Of a DNA stretch of 7,600 nt, positions 1 through 6,799 are shown one piece after another; the stretch's first letter is position 1, and each line of letters begins with the position of its first letter. The notes beneath the pieces are model-generated. The model ran no database searches and was not told where the DNA came from. It saw only the letters and a list, made by a program, of their open reading frames with translations. The stretch is taken from positions 1-7,600 of the forward strand of contig JAUXFZ010000108.1 in assembly GCA_030622585.1 (NCBI GenBank), given 5' to 3'. A program made the translations under genes and the position numbers. The DNA is from Myxococcales bacterium. Its GTDB lineage: Bacteria; Myxococcota_A; Polyangia; Polyangiales; Houyiibacteriaceae.

Positions 1-1
1 G

Positions 2-772
2 CTCGGGCTGCCAGCGCGCAATGTCACCGGCTTTCTCGGTGCGGACTACAACCCCTACGGCGACTACTACGCCGTTCGCAATGGCAACGCCCATAGCTGG
101 GTCGAAGTGCTCATCAACGGGCGATGGACCACGTTCGACCCCACCCCGGCCTCCGGGCAGGTCTTCGCCACGCCCTCGGGCTTGGCGGTCAAGCTCCGCC
201 AGATGATGGACGCCATGCGCGTGCGCTGGGCCGACTACGTGGTCGAGTACAACATTCGGGACCAAGCCAAGACCCTCCGGGGCCTTGCAGCGTGGTATCG
301 GTCGCTCCGTGGAGCCCGCCGCGGCGGGCAATCGAACGCGGAAGTCAGCTCAGGGGATGAACAAGATTTCGGACCGATTCCATTCCGGCCCGACTGGCGT
401 TGGTTCATCGCGATCATGAGCACCTTCGCGGTTGGCGTGCTGTACGTCCGCTGGCGCCGCAAACGAGGTCGCCAAACGCGCGCAGGCCGGCAGCTCGACC
501 CAGACCGGGATCGCGCGGTACGCCTCTACCTGTCGCTCGAGAGTAGTCTCCGAAGCGCTGGCCAGGCTCGCCCGCCTGACGTGACGCCGATCGAGCACGC
601 CGAAGAGCTTGGCCGCTCTGGGTTCCCCGCGGCAGACGAAGTTCGTGAGGTCACTGACGCGTACCTCGCCGCGCGCTTCGGCGAGGACGGCTTGCGGCCT
701 CAGGACTACCATCGGCTACGCCAAGTGAGTCGCAGCATCCCCAGCAAAGCGAAGCGCCGGCCTACTGTGTGA
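2..772 (+). CDS. Transglutaminase-like membrane protein, C-terminal part (5' end outside window)
   Basis: The reading frame is open from base 2, so the gene begins upstream; 256 residues are visible. The visible part opens inside a transglutaminase core of the TgpA/DUF3488 type. GLPARNVTGFLG is followed by NAHSWVEV, whose His (bases 92-94) is the expected catalytic His, and by FDPTP, whose Asp (137-139) is the expected third residue of the Cys-His-Asp triad. The Cys would lie upstream of the window. A hydrophobic segment follows (about bases 398-452, RWFIAIMSTFAVGVLY) with a basic stop-transfer RWRRKRGR. The last roughly 60 residues (about bases 512-694) look like the DUF4129 cytoplasmic tail common in this family. 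Such proteins usually have several N-terminal membrane helices and an external transglutaminase domain; their substrates are mostly unknown. Family assignment is firm; substrate and the missing N-terminus cannot be judged. The stop TGA overlaps the end of the converging kinase gene by 11 bases. Confidence 0.85.
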   Translation, partial: LGLPARNVTGFLGADYNPYGDYYAVRNGNAHSWVEVLINGRWTTFDPTPASGQVFATPSGLAVKLRQMMDAMRVRWADYVVEYNIRDQAKTLRGLAAWYRSLRGARRGGQSNAEVSSGDEQDFGPIPFRPDWRWFIAIMSTFAVGVLYVRWRRKRGRQTRAGRQLDPDRDRAVRLYLSLESSLRSAGQARPPDVTPIEHAEELGRSGFPAADEVREVTDAYLAARFGEDGLRPQDYHRLRQVSRSIPSKAKRRPTV

Positions 773-2231
773 GAAACCAGCCGGTTGCCACGCCGACCGC
801 CGCTAGCGCCACAACACCGAGGATGATGAAGGCCACCTTCGAGCCGCCGCCACTTTTCTCGGCAGGCGCATCGACTTGGGTCGCCTTGGCTGGCTGGCTT
901 CCGGGATCCGCGGCGATAGAGACTGGGGTCGCCCCGGGCGGCCGGAAGGTCATGATCGGTTGCGACCCGGGCGCGTCGGTTGAACGCGCGGGCGGGTTCA
1001 ACGAGGGCCCCATCGGTACGCCACCCGGCCTTGGAGCCTTCAGCTTGTCCTTCGATTCGAACCACCCCATCGTGGCGCCCGCCGGCGCGCTGTCGCGGAC
1101 GTTTTCAATCGCTGTCTCGACTTCTGCGTCGCCCGCAAACCAGTTGCTTGGGTCGACGAAGTCCGATGCATCGAGTGGCCGTGTGCCGTCATGGGATTGC
1201 ACGGCGAAAGTCGTCGATGGGTCGATCGGGACATCGGCGTCGCTTTCGAGCGAAGTAAACCGACCCAGCTCTTCTTGAATCATGCCGTCGATCATCATCG
1301 GTTGCGGCGGCACTGATTTCTGGCGCTCGAGCGCGGCCTGGACGAGGTTGGCGATGTCGTACGACGTCACCTTCATCTGGTGGTGGAACAGATAGCTCGC
1401 AAGCGCGTCGCCGAACTCGCGCGCGCTTGGAAAACGGTCGTCCGGGTCCCTGGCAAGCGCCTTGAGAAGCAGTGACTCGAACTGTGGATCAATCTCCGGG
1501 TGAACCCCGACGAGGCTCGGAACATCCGCATTGGACACCGCTTGGACGGTTTCGTAGTCGGTGTCACCCAAGAACAAACGTCGACCCGCTAGCATCTCCC
1601 ACAGACACACCCCCAGCGCGAAGATGTCCGCACGCTGGTCGATGTTCTGCCCCGTGGCGACCTCCGGCGACAGGTAGCTGAACTTCCCTTTCACGACGCC
1701 GGGGTCGGTGCGCTCGAGCTGCGTGCGCGCCTTGGCCAGCCCGAAGTCGGTGACCTTCACCTCACCCCGCTTGCTGATCAGGATGTTCGGGGGAGATACG
1801 TCGCGATGAACCAACTCCACCGGGTGTCCATCGTCGTCGACGAGCTCGTGGGCGTAGCTGAGCCCGCGGCACGTCTCCATCGCGATGTAGATCACGTCCT
1901 TCAACGGGAAGGATTGCTCCTTGAGTCGAAGCGTCTGCATGATCTTCTTGAGGTTCGTCCCGTCGACGAACTCCATCACGATGAAGAAGCTGTTGTCCGA
2001 CTTGCCGATGTCGAAAACGCTGACGATGTTCGCGTGGGTCAGCCGTGCGCCGAGCCGCGCCTCATCGAGAAACATCCCAATGAAATTCGTGTGCGAGGCG
2101 AGGTGCGGCAGAACGCGCTTGATCGCGACGCGTTTCTTGAAGCCTTGAACGCTCGTTGCTTCGCCGAGGAAAACCTCGGCCATCCCCCCGGATTCCAGCT
2201 TTTCGAGCAGGTGATATCTCTGGTCGCTCAT
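762..2231 (-). CDS. Serine/threonine protein kinase, Pkn type, with C-terminal membrane anchor
   Basis: The protein is 489 residues, starting at ATG 2231 (MSDQRYHLLEKL), directly before the kinase fold. The domain spans about residues 7-282: Gly loop ESGGMAEVF (13-21), VAIK with Lys38, Glu57 in the C helix, HRDVSPPN (142-149) with catalytic Asp144 and Asn149, DFG (162-164), SPE (188-190) and Asp202 in DIFALG. All key catalytic residues are present, so it should be active. The usual Lys two residues after the HRD Asp is Ser146, a variant I associate with myxobacterial Pkn kinases. Residues about 285-330 hold a conserved-looking tail (MIQEELGRFTSLES). A Pro/Gly/Ala-rich linker follows, with two similar patches (APGSQP, ADPGSQP). 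One hydrophobic helix (about 466-487) then leaves almost nothing beyond the membrane, so no external sensor domain exists. Input probably comes through partner proteins. An upstream in-frame extension to 2360 would run over the rpe start and lacks kinase homology, so it was not used. Confidence 0.93.
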   Translation of the reverse strand: MSDQRYHLLEKLESGGMAEVFLGEATSVQGFKKRVAIKRVLPHLASHTNFIGMFLDEARLGARLTHANIVSVFDIGKSDNSFFIVMEFVDGTNLKKIMQTLRLKEQSFPLKDVIYIAMETCRGLSYAHELVDDDGHPVELVHRDVSPPNILISKRGEVKVTDFGLAKARTQLERTDPGVVKGKFSYLSPEVATGQNIDQRADIFALGVCLWEMLAGRRLFLGDTDYETVQAVSNADVPSLVGVHPEIDPQFESLLLKALARDPDDRFPSAREFGDALASYLFHHQMKVTSYDIANLVQAALERQKSVPPQPMMIDGMIQEELGRFTSLESDADVPIDPSTTFAVQSHDGTRPLDASDFVDPSNWFAGDAEVETAIENVRDSAPAGATMGWFESKDKLKAPRPGGVPMGPSLNPPARSTDAPGSQPIMTFRPPGATPVSIAADPGSQPAKATQVDAPAEKSGGGSKVAFIILGVVALAAVGVATGWFLTQ

Positions 2232-2266
2232 CCGCGCTCGCCTGTCCCCCCCTGAGGCGTTTTTCC

Positions 2267-2296
2267 ATTGTCCTTTGCGGGCACTATCGCGGTCAA
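2267..2296 (-). promoter_or_regulatory. Possible sigma70-type promoter for the kinase gene
   Basis: On the minus strand, TTGACC (2296-2291) and GACAAT (2272-2267) are separated by 18 bases, matching the -35 and -10 consensus at 5 of 6 and 4 of 6 positions. Transcription would start near 2260, giving a leader of about 30 bases to ATG 2231. The -35 box overlaps the AAGGA stretch upstream of the divergent rpe start. This is a by-eye match in an 83-base divergent intergenic region; no comparably good plus-strand promoter was found. Confidence 0.3.
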
Positions 2297-2314
2297 GGAA
2301 CGGATGCCATTGAC

Positions 2315-3016
2315 ATGCTGCCCCTGCGGCGCTTGACTGCTGCCGTGCCCCGCTCCCCAAAGCCCCTCCGAATCGCTCCGTCCGTTCTTTCGGCTGATTT
2401 TGGCCGCCTTGAGGCTGAAGTCCAGGCCGTTGCCGAGGCCGGCGCCGACTGGATCCACGTCGACGTCATGGACGGCCGATTCGTTCCGAATATCACGATC
2501 GGCCCGCTCGTCGTCAAGGCGATCCGCGCAGCAACCAAGCGCGAGGTCGATGTTCACTTGATGATCGTCGAACCGGAGAAATATGTTCAGCTGTTTGCCG
2601 ATGCGGGCGCGGACGTCATCACGGTCCACGCTGAAGCCTGCACGCACCTGCACCGCACGCTCCAGCAGATTCGGGCGCTCGGCAAGCGCGCCGGCGTGTC
2701 GCTCAACCCCCATACCCCTCCCGATTGCCTACGCTACATCTTGCCGGAGGTCGACCTCATCCTGGTGATGAGCGTCAATCCGGGCTTTGGCGGTCAGAGC
2801 TTCATTCCGTCCGCCAACGACAAGCTCGCGCAGATCCGCACCATGATCGACGACGCCGGGCTCGACATCGACCTCGAGGTCGACGGCGGCGTGAAGCCCG
2901 GGGTGGCCCGGCAAGTCATCGAGGCGGGCGCCGACGTGATCGTCGCGGGTAGCGCGGTTTTCAACCAAGAGAACTACGCGGCCGCCATCGATGCCCTCCG
3001 AAAGGACGCCGAGTGA
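2315..3016 (+). CDS. rpe: Ribulose-phosphate 3-epimerase
   Basis: This cytosolic enzyme interconverts D-ribulose 5-phosphate and D-xylulose 5-phosphate in the pentose phosphate or Calvin pathways. The 233 residues form a typical (beta/alpha)8 barrel: IAPSVLSADFG (residues 20-30, Ser23), IHVDVMDGRFVPN (47-59, metal ligands His48 and Asp50), DVHLMI (79-84, His81), VNPGFGGQ (154-161, phosphate loop) and EVDGGV (188-193, Asp190). All expected metal and catalytic residues are present. The start is uncertain. ATG 2315 gives about 17 residues before the conserved core, slightly more than usual; GTG 2345 would give a more standard N-terminus but has no visible ribosome site. AAGGA at 2295-2299 lies 15 bases before ATG 2315, which is far. 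A longer frame from 2156 overlaps the kinase gene and is not used. The gene is coupled to the downstream FHA activator by a 4-base GTGA overlap. Confidence 0.95.
   Translation: MLPLRRLTAAVPRSPKPLRIAPSVLSADFGRLEAEVQAVAEAGADWIHVDVMDGRFVPNITIGPLVVKAIRAATKREVDVHLMIVEPEKYVQLFADAGADVITVHAEACTHLHRTLQQIRALGKRAGVSLNPHTPPDCLRYILPEVDLILVMSVNPGFGGQSFIPSANDKLAQIRTMIDDAGLDIDLEVDGGVKPGVARQVIEAGADVIVAGSAVFNQENYAAAIDALRKDAE
3001..3006 (+). promoter_or_regulatory. Ribosome binding site inside the rpe 3' end
   Basis: AAAGGA lies six bases before GTG 3013, within the last codons of rpe. It supports the GTG start of the downstream activator and suggests direct or coupled translation from an rpe transcript. Confidence 0.6.
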
Positions 3017-4413
3017 TCGACGACCCAGCTCTGACTACCGTCTTCGTCGATCGCAAAGCGACCAAGCGCAAGCTTCGCAAAAGCCGTCTGGTGGTCGAAG
3101 ACGGGCCGCAAAAAGGGACTAGGCTCGACATTGCCAGTGAGCGGATGACCATCGGCCGTAGCGGCATCTGCGACTTGCAGCTCACGGACGACGGGGCGAG
3201 CGGCACGCATTGCGAGATCGTCGCCAAGGAGACGGGCTTCCTGCTCCGCGACCTCGGCTCGACGAACGGCACCTGGGTCGCGGGCGTGCGGGTCCGCGAA
3301 GCATGGCTCGAACCGGGCATGCCATTGCGGATCGGCAATACGGTCATCCGCTTCGAGCATGCGTCCGGGTCGATCGAGATCGCGCTCAGCAGGCGCGAGC
3401 AGTTCTATGATCTCGTCGGGCACGGCGTCCGCATGCGCGAGATTTTCGCGGTGCTCGAGAAGGTGGCGGCATCCGACCTGACTGTGCTCGTTCGGGGCGA
3501 AACCGGCACCGGCAAGGAGCTCGTGGCACGCGCCATTCACCGCGCGTCCAAGCGCTCACAGCGCCCGCTCATCGTTCAAGATTGCAGCGCAATCCCAGCG
3601 AATCTCATTGAAAGTATCCTCTTCGGTCACGAACGAGGCTCGTTCACGGGCGCCGCGGACCGGAAACAAGGGTGCTTCGAAGTGGCCGACGGCGGCACCC
3701 TGTTCTTGGACGAGATCGGCGAGCTCGACATCAGCCTTCAGCCGAAGCTGCTGCGCGTGCTCGAAACGCGAGAGGTGCAGCGCGTCGGTGGCACACGCAT
3801 GATCCCCGTCGACGTGCGCATCGTGGTCGCGACGAACCGCGACCTCCGCCAAATGGTCAACGATGGAACGTTCCGCGAAGATCTCTACTACCGCCTGAGC
3901 GTCGTTCAGGTCGACTTGCCCCCGCTCCGCGAACGTCCCGAGGACGTGGCCGCGCTCGCGCAACAGTTTCTCGAGGACTCGGCGAAGCGCGGCCACCATG
4001 GGGAGGACACGCGCTTCACAATCACGCGCGACGCGATGATGAAGCTCCAGGCCTACCCGTGGCCGGGCAACGTCCGCGAGCTCAAGAACACGATCGATCG
4101 TGCAGTCTCGCTCGCCGATGGAACCGAGCTCGGCATGCAGGACCTCTTGCCCGCGTCGCAAAAAACGCCCCCGGTGTTCTTCCCGGGTGGCACCGCCGAG
4201 CAGTTCGTCGACAATGAAGTCCCGTTCAAGGACGCCAAACAAAAAGTCGTCGATGCGTTCGAGGCGCAGTACCTCAAGGCCGTGCTCGACAAACACGGCG
4301 ATAACATCAGCCGCAGCGCGCGAGCGGCAGGCCTCACCCGCTATCACCTCCGCGAGCTCGCTAAACGCTACGGTTTGCGGGGCGAAACCAACGCCTCCGA
4401 CGACGAAGATTGA
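3013..4413 (+). CDS. Sigma54-dependent transcriptional activator with N-terminal FHA domain
   Basis: The 466-residue protein has three parts. The FHA domain (about 24-115) shows GRSG (48-51), SGTHCEI (63-69) and GSTNGT (82-87). Arg49, Ser63 and Asn85, normally used for phospho-Thr contact, are kept, although the usual SRxH Arg is Gly64. The sigma54-interaction AAA+ domain (about 135-365) shows Walker A GETGTGKE (162-169), GSFTGA (209-214, a variant of GAFTGA that keeps the Phe and Thr), Walker B TLFLDEIGEL (229-238), arginine-finger region FREDLYYRL (287-295) and WPGNVREL (350-357). A Fis-type helix-turn-helix (about 429-454, DNISRSARAAGLTRYHLREL) binds enhancer-like DNA. Family members use ATP to open sigma54 promoters. 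There is no response-regulator receiver, so control is probably by Ser/Thr phosphorylation sensed through FHA; the adjacent kinase is a natural candidate (inference). Targets are unknown. GTG 3013 is supported by AAAGGA six bases upstream and by the 4-base overlap with rpe. Confidence 0.94.
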   Translation: MIDDPALTTVFVDRKATKRKLRKSRLVVEDGPQKGTRLDIASERMTIGRSGICDLQLTDDGASGTHCEIVAKETGFLLRDLGSTNGTWVAGVRVREAWLEPGMPLRIGNTVIRFEHASGSIEIALSRREQFYDLVGHGVRMREIFAVLEKVAASDLTVLVRGETGTGKELVARAIHRASKRSQRPLIVQDCSAIPANLIESILFGHERGSFTGAADRKQGCFEVADGGTLFLDEIGELDISLQPKLLRVLETREVQRVGGTRMIPVDVRIVVATNRDLRQMVNDGTFREDLYYRLSVVQVDLPPLRERPEDVAALAQQFLEDSAKRGHHGEDTRFTITRDAMMKLQAYPWPGNVRELKNTIDRAVSLADGTELGMQDLLPASQKTPPVFFPGGTAEQFVDNEVPFKDAKQKVVDAFEAQYLKAVLDKHGDNISRSARAAGLTRYHLRELAKRYGLRGETNASDDED

Positions 4414-4438
4414 GCCATCGAGCGCCCGGGCGCCTATC

Positions 4439-5680
4439 ATGGAGGTCATGAGGGGGCTCGCGTTCGTGTTGGTCGCAGCGGTGGCGCTCGGTTGGTCGCA
4501 ACCGGCCGTTGCCGACGTCGTCACGGCGCAGACAGCGGCCCCCGCACCCCACTGGGCCAAGTCGATCGAAGTCCTCGACGACGGTGCGCCCGTGATGCTC
4601 GCGCCGGACAGCGAGTCGCGGCGCCGCGGGACGATCGGCGCCGGCACCCGGCTCGGCTTCACGCGTCGCGTGTTCGGGAAGGGTTGCTCGACCGGGGTCT
4701 GGTACCAAACGAGTGACGAGCTCTTCATCTGCGAAGCACACGTCGAGCCATCACCGGCGCCGCCTGGACCCCGCGTCGACGAGCTCGCTTCATCGGGCTC
4801 CCGCTTGCCGCAGCGCTACGCCTTCATCCGTTTCGACGGCACCCGCGCCTACGCACATCCGAGCGACTACTTCCGAAACGACTACATCGAAGCGCTCGGC
4901 AAGGGCTTCGGCATCGTCGTCACCGGCGAGCAGGTGTACGAGGGCGTGGAGTTCGTCCGCACGCGCCGGCACCTATGGGTCGAAAGCGGCTCCGTACACT
5001 TCGTCGACGGCAGCGCGTTCTCGGGCGTGAGGTTGGCGCCCGGCAAACCGCTCGACGTCGCGTGGGTCTCGCGCAAACCCGCCAAGGTGTACGAACGACC
5101 GCAAGGCCGCGTCGTCAAACGGCTGGATAGACACGCGTTGGTGCACATCGAAGCCACCAAGGGCGCCTGGAGCAAGCTCGTAGGGGGAGGGTGGATGAAG
5201 ACCGCAGCGCTCGCCCGTGCGGAGCGCGTGGAGCCGCCCGAAGGTGTTGGCCCTACCGATCGGTGGATCGACATCCAGGTCGAACGCCAAGTGCTCGTCG
5301 CCTACGAGGGAAGCACCCCGCTGTTCGCCACCTTGGTGTCCACCGGCAAGGACACCAAGCAATCAGAAACGCCGCTCGGGGTGTTCCAACTCTGGGTCAA
5401 GCTCGCCTACTCGGACATGGACGACATCGACCGCACCGACGTCCCTAAGAACTACTCGATTCAAGACGTCCCCTGGGTCCAGTTCTTCAAAGGCTCCTAC
5501 GGCTTCCACGCCGCGTTCTGGCACAACGACTTTGGCCACCGCCGCAGCCACGGCTGCATCAACCTCTCGCCCAAAGATGCTCGCTATCTATTCACTTTCA
5601 CGCAGCCGATTCTCCCCCCGGGTTGGAACGCCATCCTCCCCATCCCCGAAGACCGCCCCACCACCATTCAAGTCCGATAA
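4439..5680 (+). CDS. Exported L,D-transpeptidase (YkuD domain) with SH3-like N-terminal region
   Basis: The protein is 413 residues from ATG 4439, or 410 from ATG 4448. GGAGG at 4441-4445 is too close to the second ATG, and the first has no clear ribosome site, so the start is open. A signal peptide (LAFVLVAAVALGWS, ending PAVA-D near residue 26) predicts export. Residues about 42-102 and 205-258 look like bacterial SH3-type modules, with Trp/Gly-rich turns such as GAWSKLVGGGW; Cys83 and Cys98 could form a disulfide. The YkuD catalytic domain (about 275-412) has GSYGFHAAFW with His357 and FGHRRSHGCINLS with His371 and nucleophile Cys373, the complete motif. Family members make 3-3 peptidoglycan cross-links or attach proteins to the cell wall. 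It follows the FHA activator by 25 bases on the same strand and may be co-transcribed. A longer frame from 4100 lies inside the activator gene and is not credible. Confidence 0.93.
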   Translation: MEVMRGLAFVLVAAVALGWSQPAVADVVTAQTAAPAPHWAKSIEVLDDGAPVMLAPDSESRRRGTIGAGTRLGFTRRVFGKGCSTGVWYQTSDELFICEAHVEPSPAPPGPRVDELASSGSRLPQRYAFIRFDGTRAYAHPSDYFRNDYIEALGKGFGIVVTGEQVYEGVEFVRTRRHLWVESGSVHFVDGSAFSGVRLAPGKPLDVAWVSRKPAKVYERPQGRVVKRLDRHALVHIEATKGAWSKLVGGGWMKTAALARAERVEPPEGVGPTDRWIDIQVERQVLVAYEGSTPLFATLVSTGKDTKQSETPLGVFQLWVKLAYSDMDDIDRTDVPKNYSIQDVPWVQFFKGSYGFHAAFWHNDFGHRRSHGCINLSPKDARYLFTFTQPILPPGWNAILPIPEDRPTTIQVR

Positions 5681-5710
5681 CAGGGGTCAGTCCCCTGTTC
5701 TAAATGGTCG
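5679..5710 (+). repeat. REP-like palindromic repeat, copy 1
   Basis: Perfect 8-bp arms AACAGGGG (5679-5686) and CCCCTGTT (5692-5699) flank a five-base loop, then comes a tail TCTAAATGGTC. The same layout recurs at 6244 and 6800. The left arm begins inside the TAA stop of the L,D-transpeptidase gene, and the repeat fills the space between two convergent genes. It could act as a bidirectional terminator or mRNA-stabilising hairpin, although no T-run follows the stem. Confidence 0.7.
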
Positions 5711-5730
5711 ATTCAGCAAGCGGGTAGCGC

Positions 5731-6159
5731 TCAGCCTTCGAGTGCTTCTTTCAGGTTCAAGAGCGAAGTCTTGATGTCGCGCTCGTTGCGGCGAACCGTC
5801 AGATGCTCCGCCAGCTTGCCGAGCACCGGGACTGGGATCGTGTACTCGAGCTTGACAGTCAGTTTGGTCCCGCCGCCGCGCGGCTCGACGATGTTCGTCC
5901 ACGCGCTGCTGAGCATTCCGATGCCTTGATGCGTCGCGCACTCGTTGGGCATGTGCTCGACGACGACGTTTTGCCCGCGGATGTGAACTCCCACCATCTT
6001 GTACGTCCAATCGTACTGCTGCCCGGCCCCGCTCCCGGCCACGTTCCGAACCTCGATCATCCCCGTCATCCAATCCGGGATGGTCGCGGGCGCATTCACA
6101 TAAGCGAAGACCTCGCTCAGGGGAGCGTCGATTACGATACTTTCCTCATGCGACGCCAT
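5731..6159 (-). CDS. SRPBCC (START-like / polyketide cyclase superfamily) protein, paralog A
   Basis: The protein is 142 residues from ATG 6159, chosen because GGAGGAGG (6175-6168) ends eight bases upstream. There is no signal peptide or membrane helix. The pattern is that of a single SRPBCC helix-grip domain: strand ESIVIDAP (6-13), helix SEVFAYV (15-21) with DW following (29-30), a central beta sheet around GAGQQYDWTYKMVG, and a long C-terminal helix (about 117-141). This superfamily binds lipids or other hydrophobic ligands, or cyclises polyketides; no catalytic residues mark a specific reaction, so the role is unknown. About 72 of 142 residues match the neighbouring paralog B without any gap (hand count). 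It converges on the L,D-transpeptidase gene and is probably unrelated to it functionally. Confidence 0.85.
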   Translation of the reverse strand: MASHEESIVIDAPLSEVFAYVNAPATIPDWMTGMIEVRNVAGSGAGQQYDWTYKMVGVHIRGQNVVVEHMPNECATHQGIGMLSSAWTNIVEPRGGGTKLTVKLEYTIPVPVLGKLAEHLTVRRNERDIKTSLLNLKEALEG

Positions 6160-6167
6160 TCGGCCCG

Positions 6168-6175
6168 CCTCCTCC
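6168..6175 (-). promoter_or_regulatory. Strong Shine-Dalgarno site of SRPBCC paralog A
   Basis: GGAGGAGG on the minus strand stands eight bases before ATG 6159 and fixes that start over the further-upstream in-frame codon at 6186. The same site at the same distance precedes paralog B. Confidence 0.75.
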
Positions 6176-6243
6176 CGGCAGATCACTAGGTCCCAAGACT
6201 AATCCCCCATCGCGTGCCCCGATGCAATCGGCCTGCGAAAAGC

Positions 6244-6276
6244 AAAGGGACAGACCCTTTTTTGAAGGGTTAGTCC
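6244..6276 (+). repeat. REP-like palindromic repeat, copy 2
   Basis: Arms AAAGGG (6244-6249) and CCCTTT (6255-6260) flank loop ACAGA, followed by TTTGAAGGGTTAGTCC. That tail can pair alternatively with the right arm (ACCCTT with AAGGGT), so two hairpins compete. The layout matches copies 1 and 3 in the same orientation. The TAA stop of paralog B (6272-6270) and its last codon lie within the repeat, so the element forms the very end of that gene. Confidence 0.65.
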
Positions 6277-6710
6277 GTTGGCTCAGTTGCCAGCGTCTCC
6301 TGGATGTTGGTCAGCGCGAAGTCGAGGGACCGCTTGTCGCGCCTCAAGACGAGCCGCTCCGCCAGCTTGCCCAGCACGGGGATTGGGATGTTGTATTCGA
6401 CCTCGAGCGTGAGCGAGGTGCCCTCGTCATGCGGTTCGAAGCTGAACGTCCAGACGCTGTTGATCGTTCCTATGGTCTGATGGATAGAGGTCTCGTTGGG
6501 AACATGCTCGACCACCGTGCTCTGCCCGGTGAGGAGGAGCCCCACATATTTGTAGGTCCAGCCGTACTGTTGCCCCGCCCCGGTCCCGATCACGTCCCGA
6601 ATCTCCATCATGCTCGGGAGCCACTCGACCATCGTCTTCGGGTCGGCCACGTACCCGAAAACTCTGTCCACAGGAGCGGCGATCACGACGCTATTTTTCA
6701 TGAACGGCAA
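6270..6710 (-). CDS. SRPBCC (START-like / polyketide cyclase superfamily) protein, paralog B
   Basis: The protein is 146 residues from TTG 6710, or 143 from ATG 6701. TTG is preferred: AGGGAGG (6725-6719) ends eight bases before it, the same spacing as in paralog A, and with this start the two proteins align from residue 1 with no gap. The ATG would leave a 17-base spacer. The fold signature is as in paralog A: SVVIAAP, RVFGYV, EW at 29-30, GTGAGQQYGWTYKYVG, EYNIPIPVLGKLAERL and a terminal helix. It is soluble, and the ligand is unknown. The C-terminus carries four extra residues (EPTD) where the gene runs into repeat copy 2. Divergence of about half the residues shows the duplication is old or has evolved quickly. 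Confidence 0.85.
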   Translation of the reverse strand: MPFMKNSVVIAAPVDRVFGYVADPKTMVEWLPSMMEIRDVIGTGAGQQYGWTYKYVGLLLTGQSTVVEHVPNETSIHQTIGTINSVWTFSFEPHDEGTSLTLEVEYNIPIPVLGKLAERLVLRRDKRSLDFALTNIQETLATEPTD

Positions 6711-6718
6711 GTCACCCG

Positions 6719-6725
6719 CCTCCCT
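6719..6725 (-). promoter_or_regulatory. Shine-Dalgarno site deciding the TTG start of SRPBCC paralog B
   Basis: AGGGAGG on the minus strand stands eight bases before TTG 6710 and 17 before ATG 6701. Its surrounding CCCGCCTCC (plus strand, 6715-6723) is identical to 6164-6172 in front of paralog A, at the same distance from the start codon. Confidence 0.65.
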
Positions 6726-6799
6726 TCTCGATCGTCGATAGACAATAGAACCAGCCCCTCCAACCCATGTCCAGATGCAATATCGGCCTCAAAGCAGAC

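Noticed and set aside
1806..2255. Plus-strand frame opposite the kinase domain
   Set aside because: Shadow of the kinase; rich in residues expected from its reverse complement, with no recognisable motif.
2156..2314. Upstream extension of the rpe frame
   Set aside because: Overlaps the kinase start on the other strand and adds residues absent from the epimerase family.
4100..4438. Upstream extension of the L,D-transpeptidase frame
   Set aside because: Overlaps the activator in another frame and would place the obvious signal peptide more than 100 residues inside the protein.
4414..4438. Sigma54 (GG-N10-GC) promoter before the transpeptidase
   Set aside because: The 25-base gap has no convincing -24/-12 pair at proper spacing.
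3556..4728. Long minus-strand reading frame (390 codons)
   Set aside because: Lies opposite the AAA+/Fis part of the activator and the transpeptidase start; composition is that of an antisense shadow in GC-rich DNA and no domain motif is seen.
5679..5699. Canonical intrinsic terminator between the convergent genes
   Set aside because: The hairpin is strong but no T-run follows on either strand, so it is called a repeat with possible terminator activity only.
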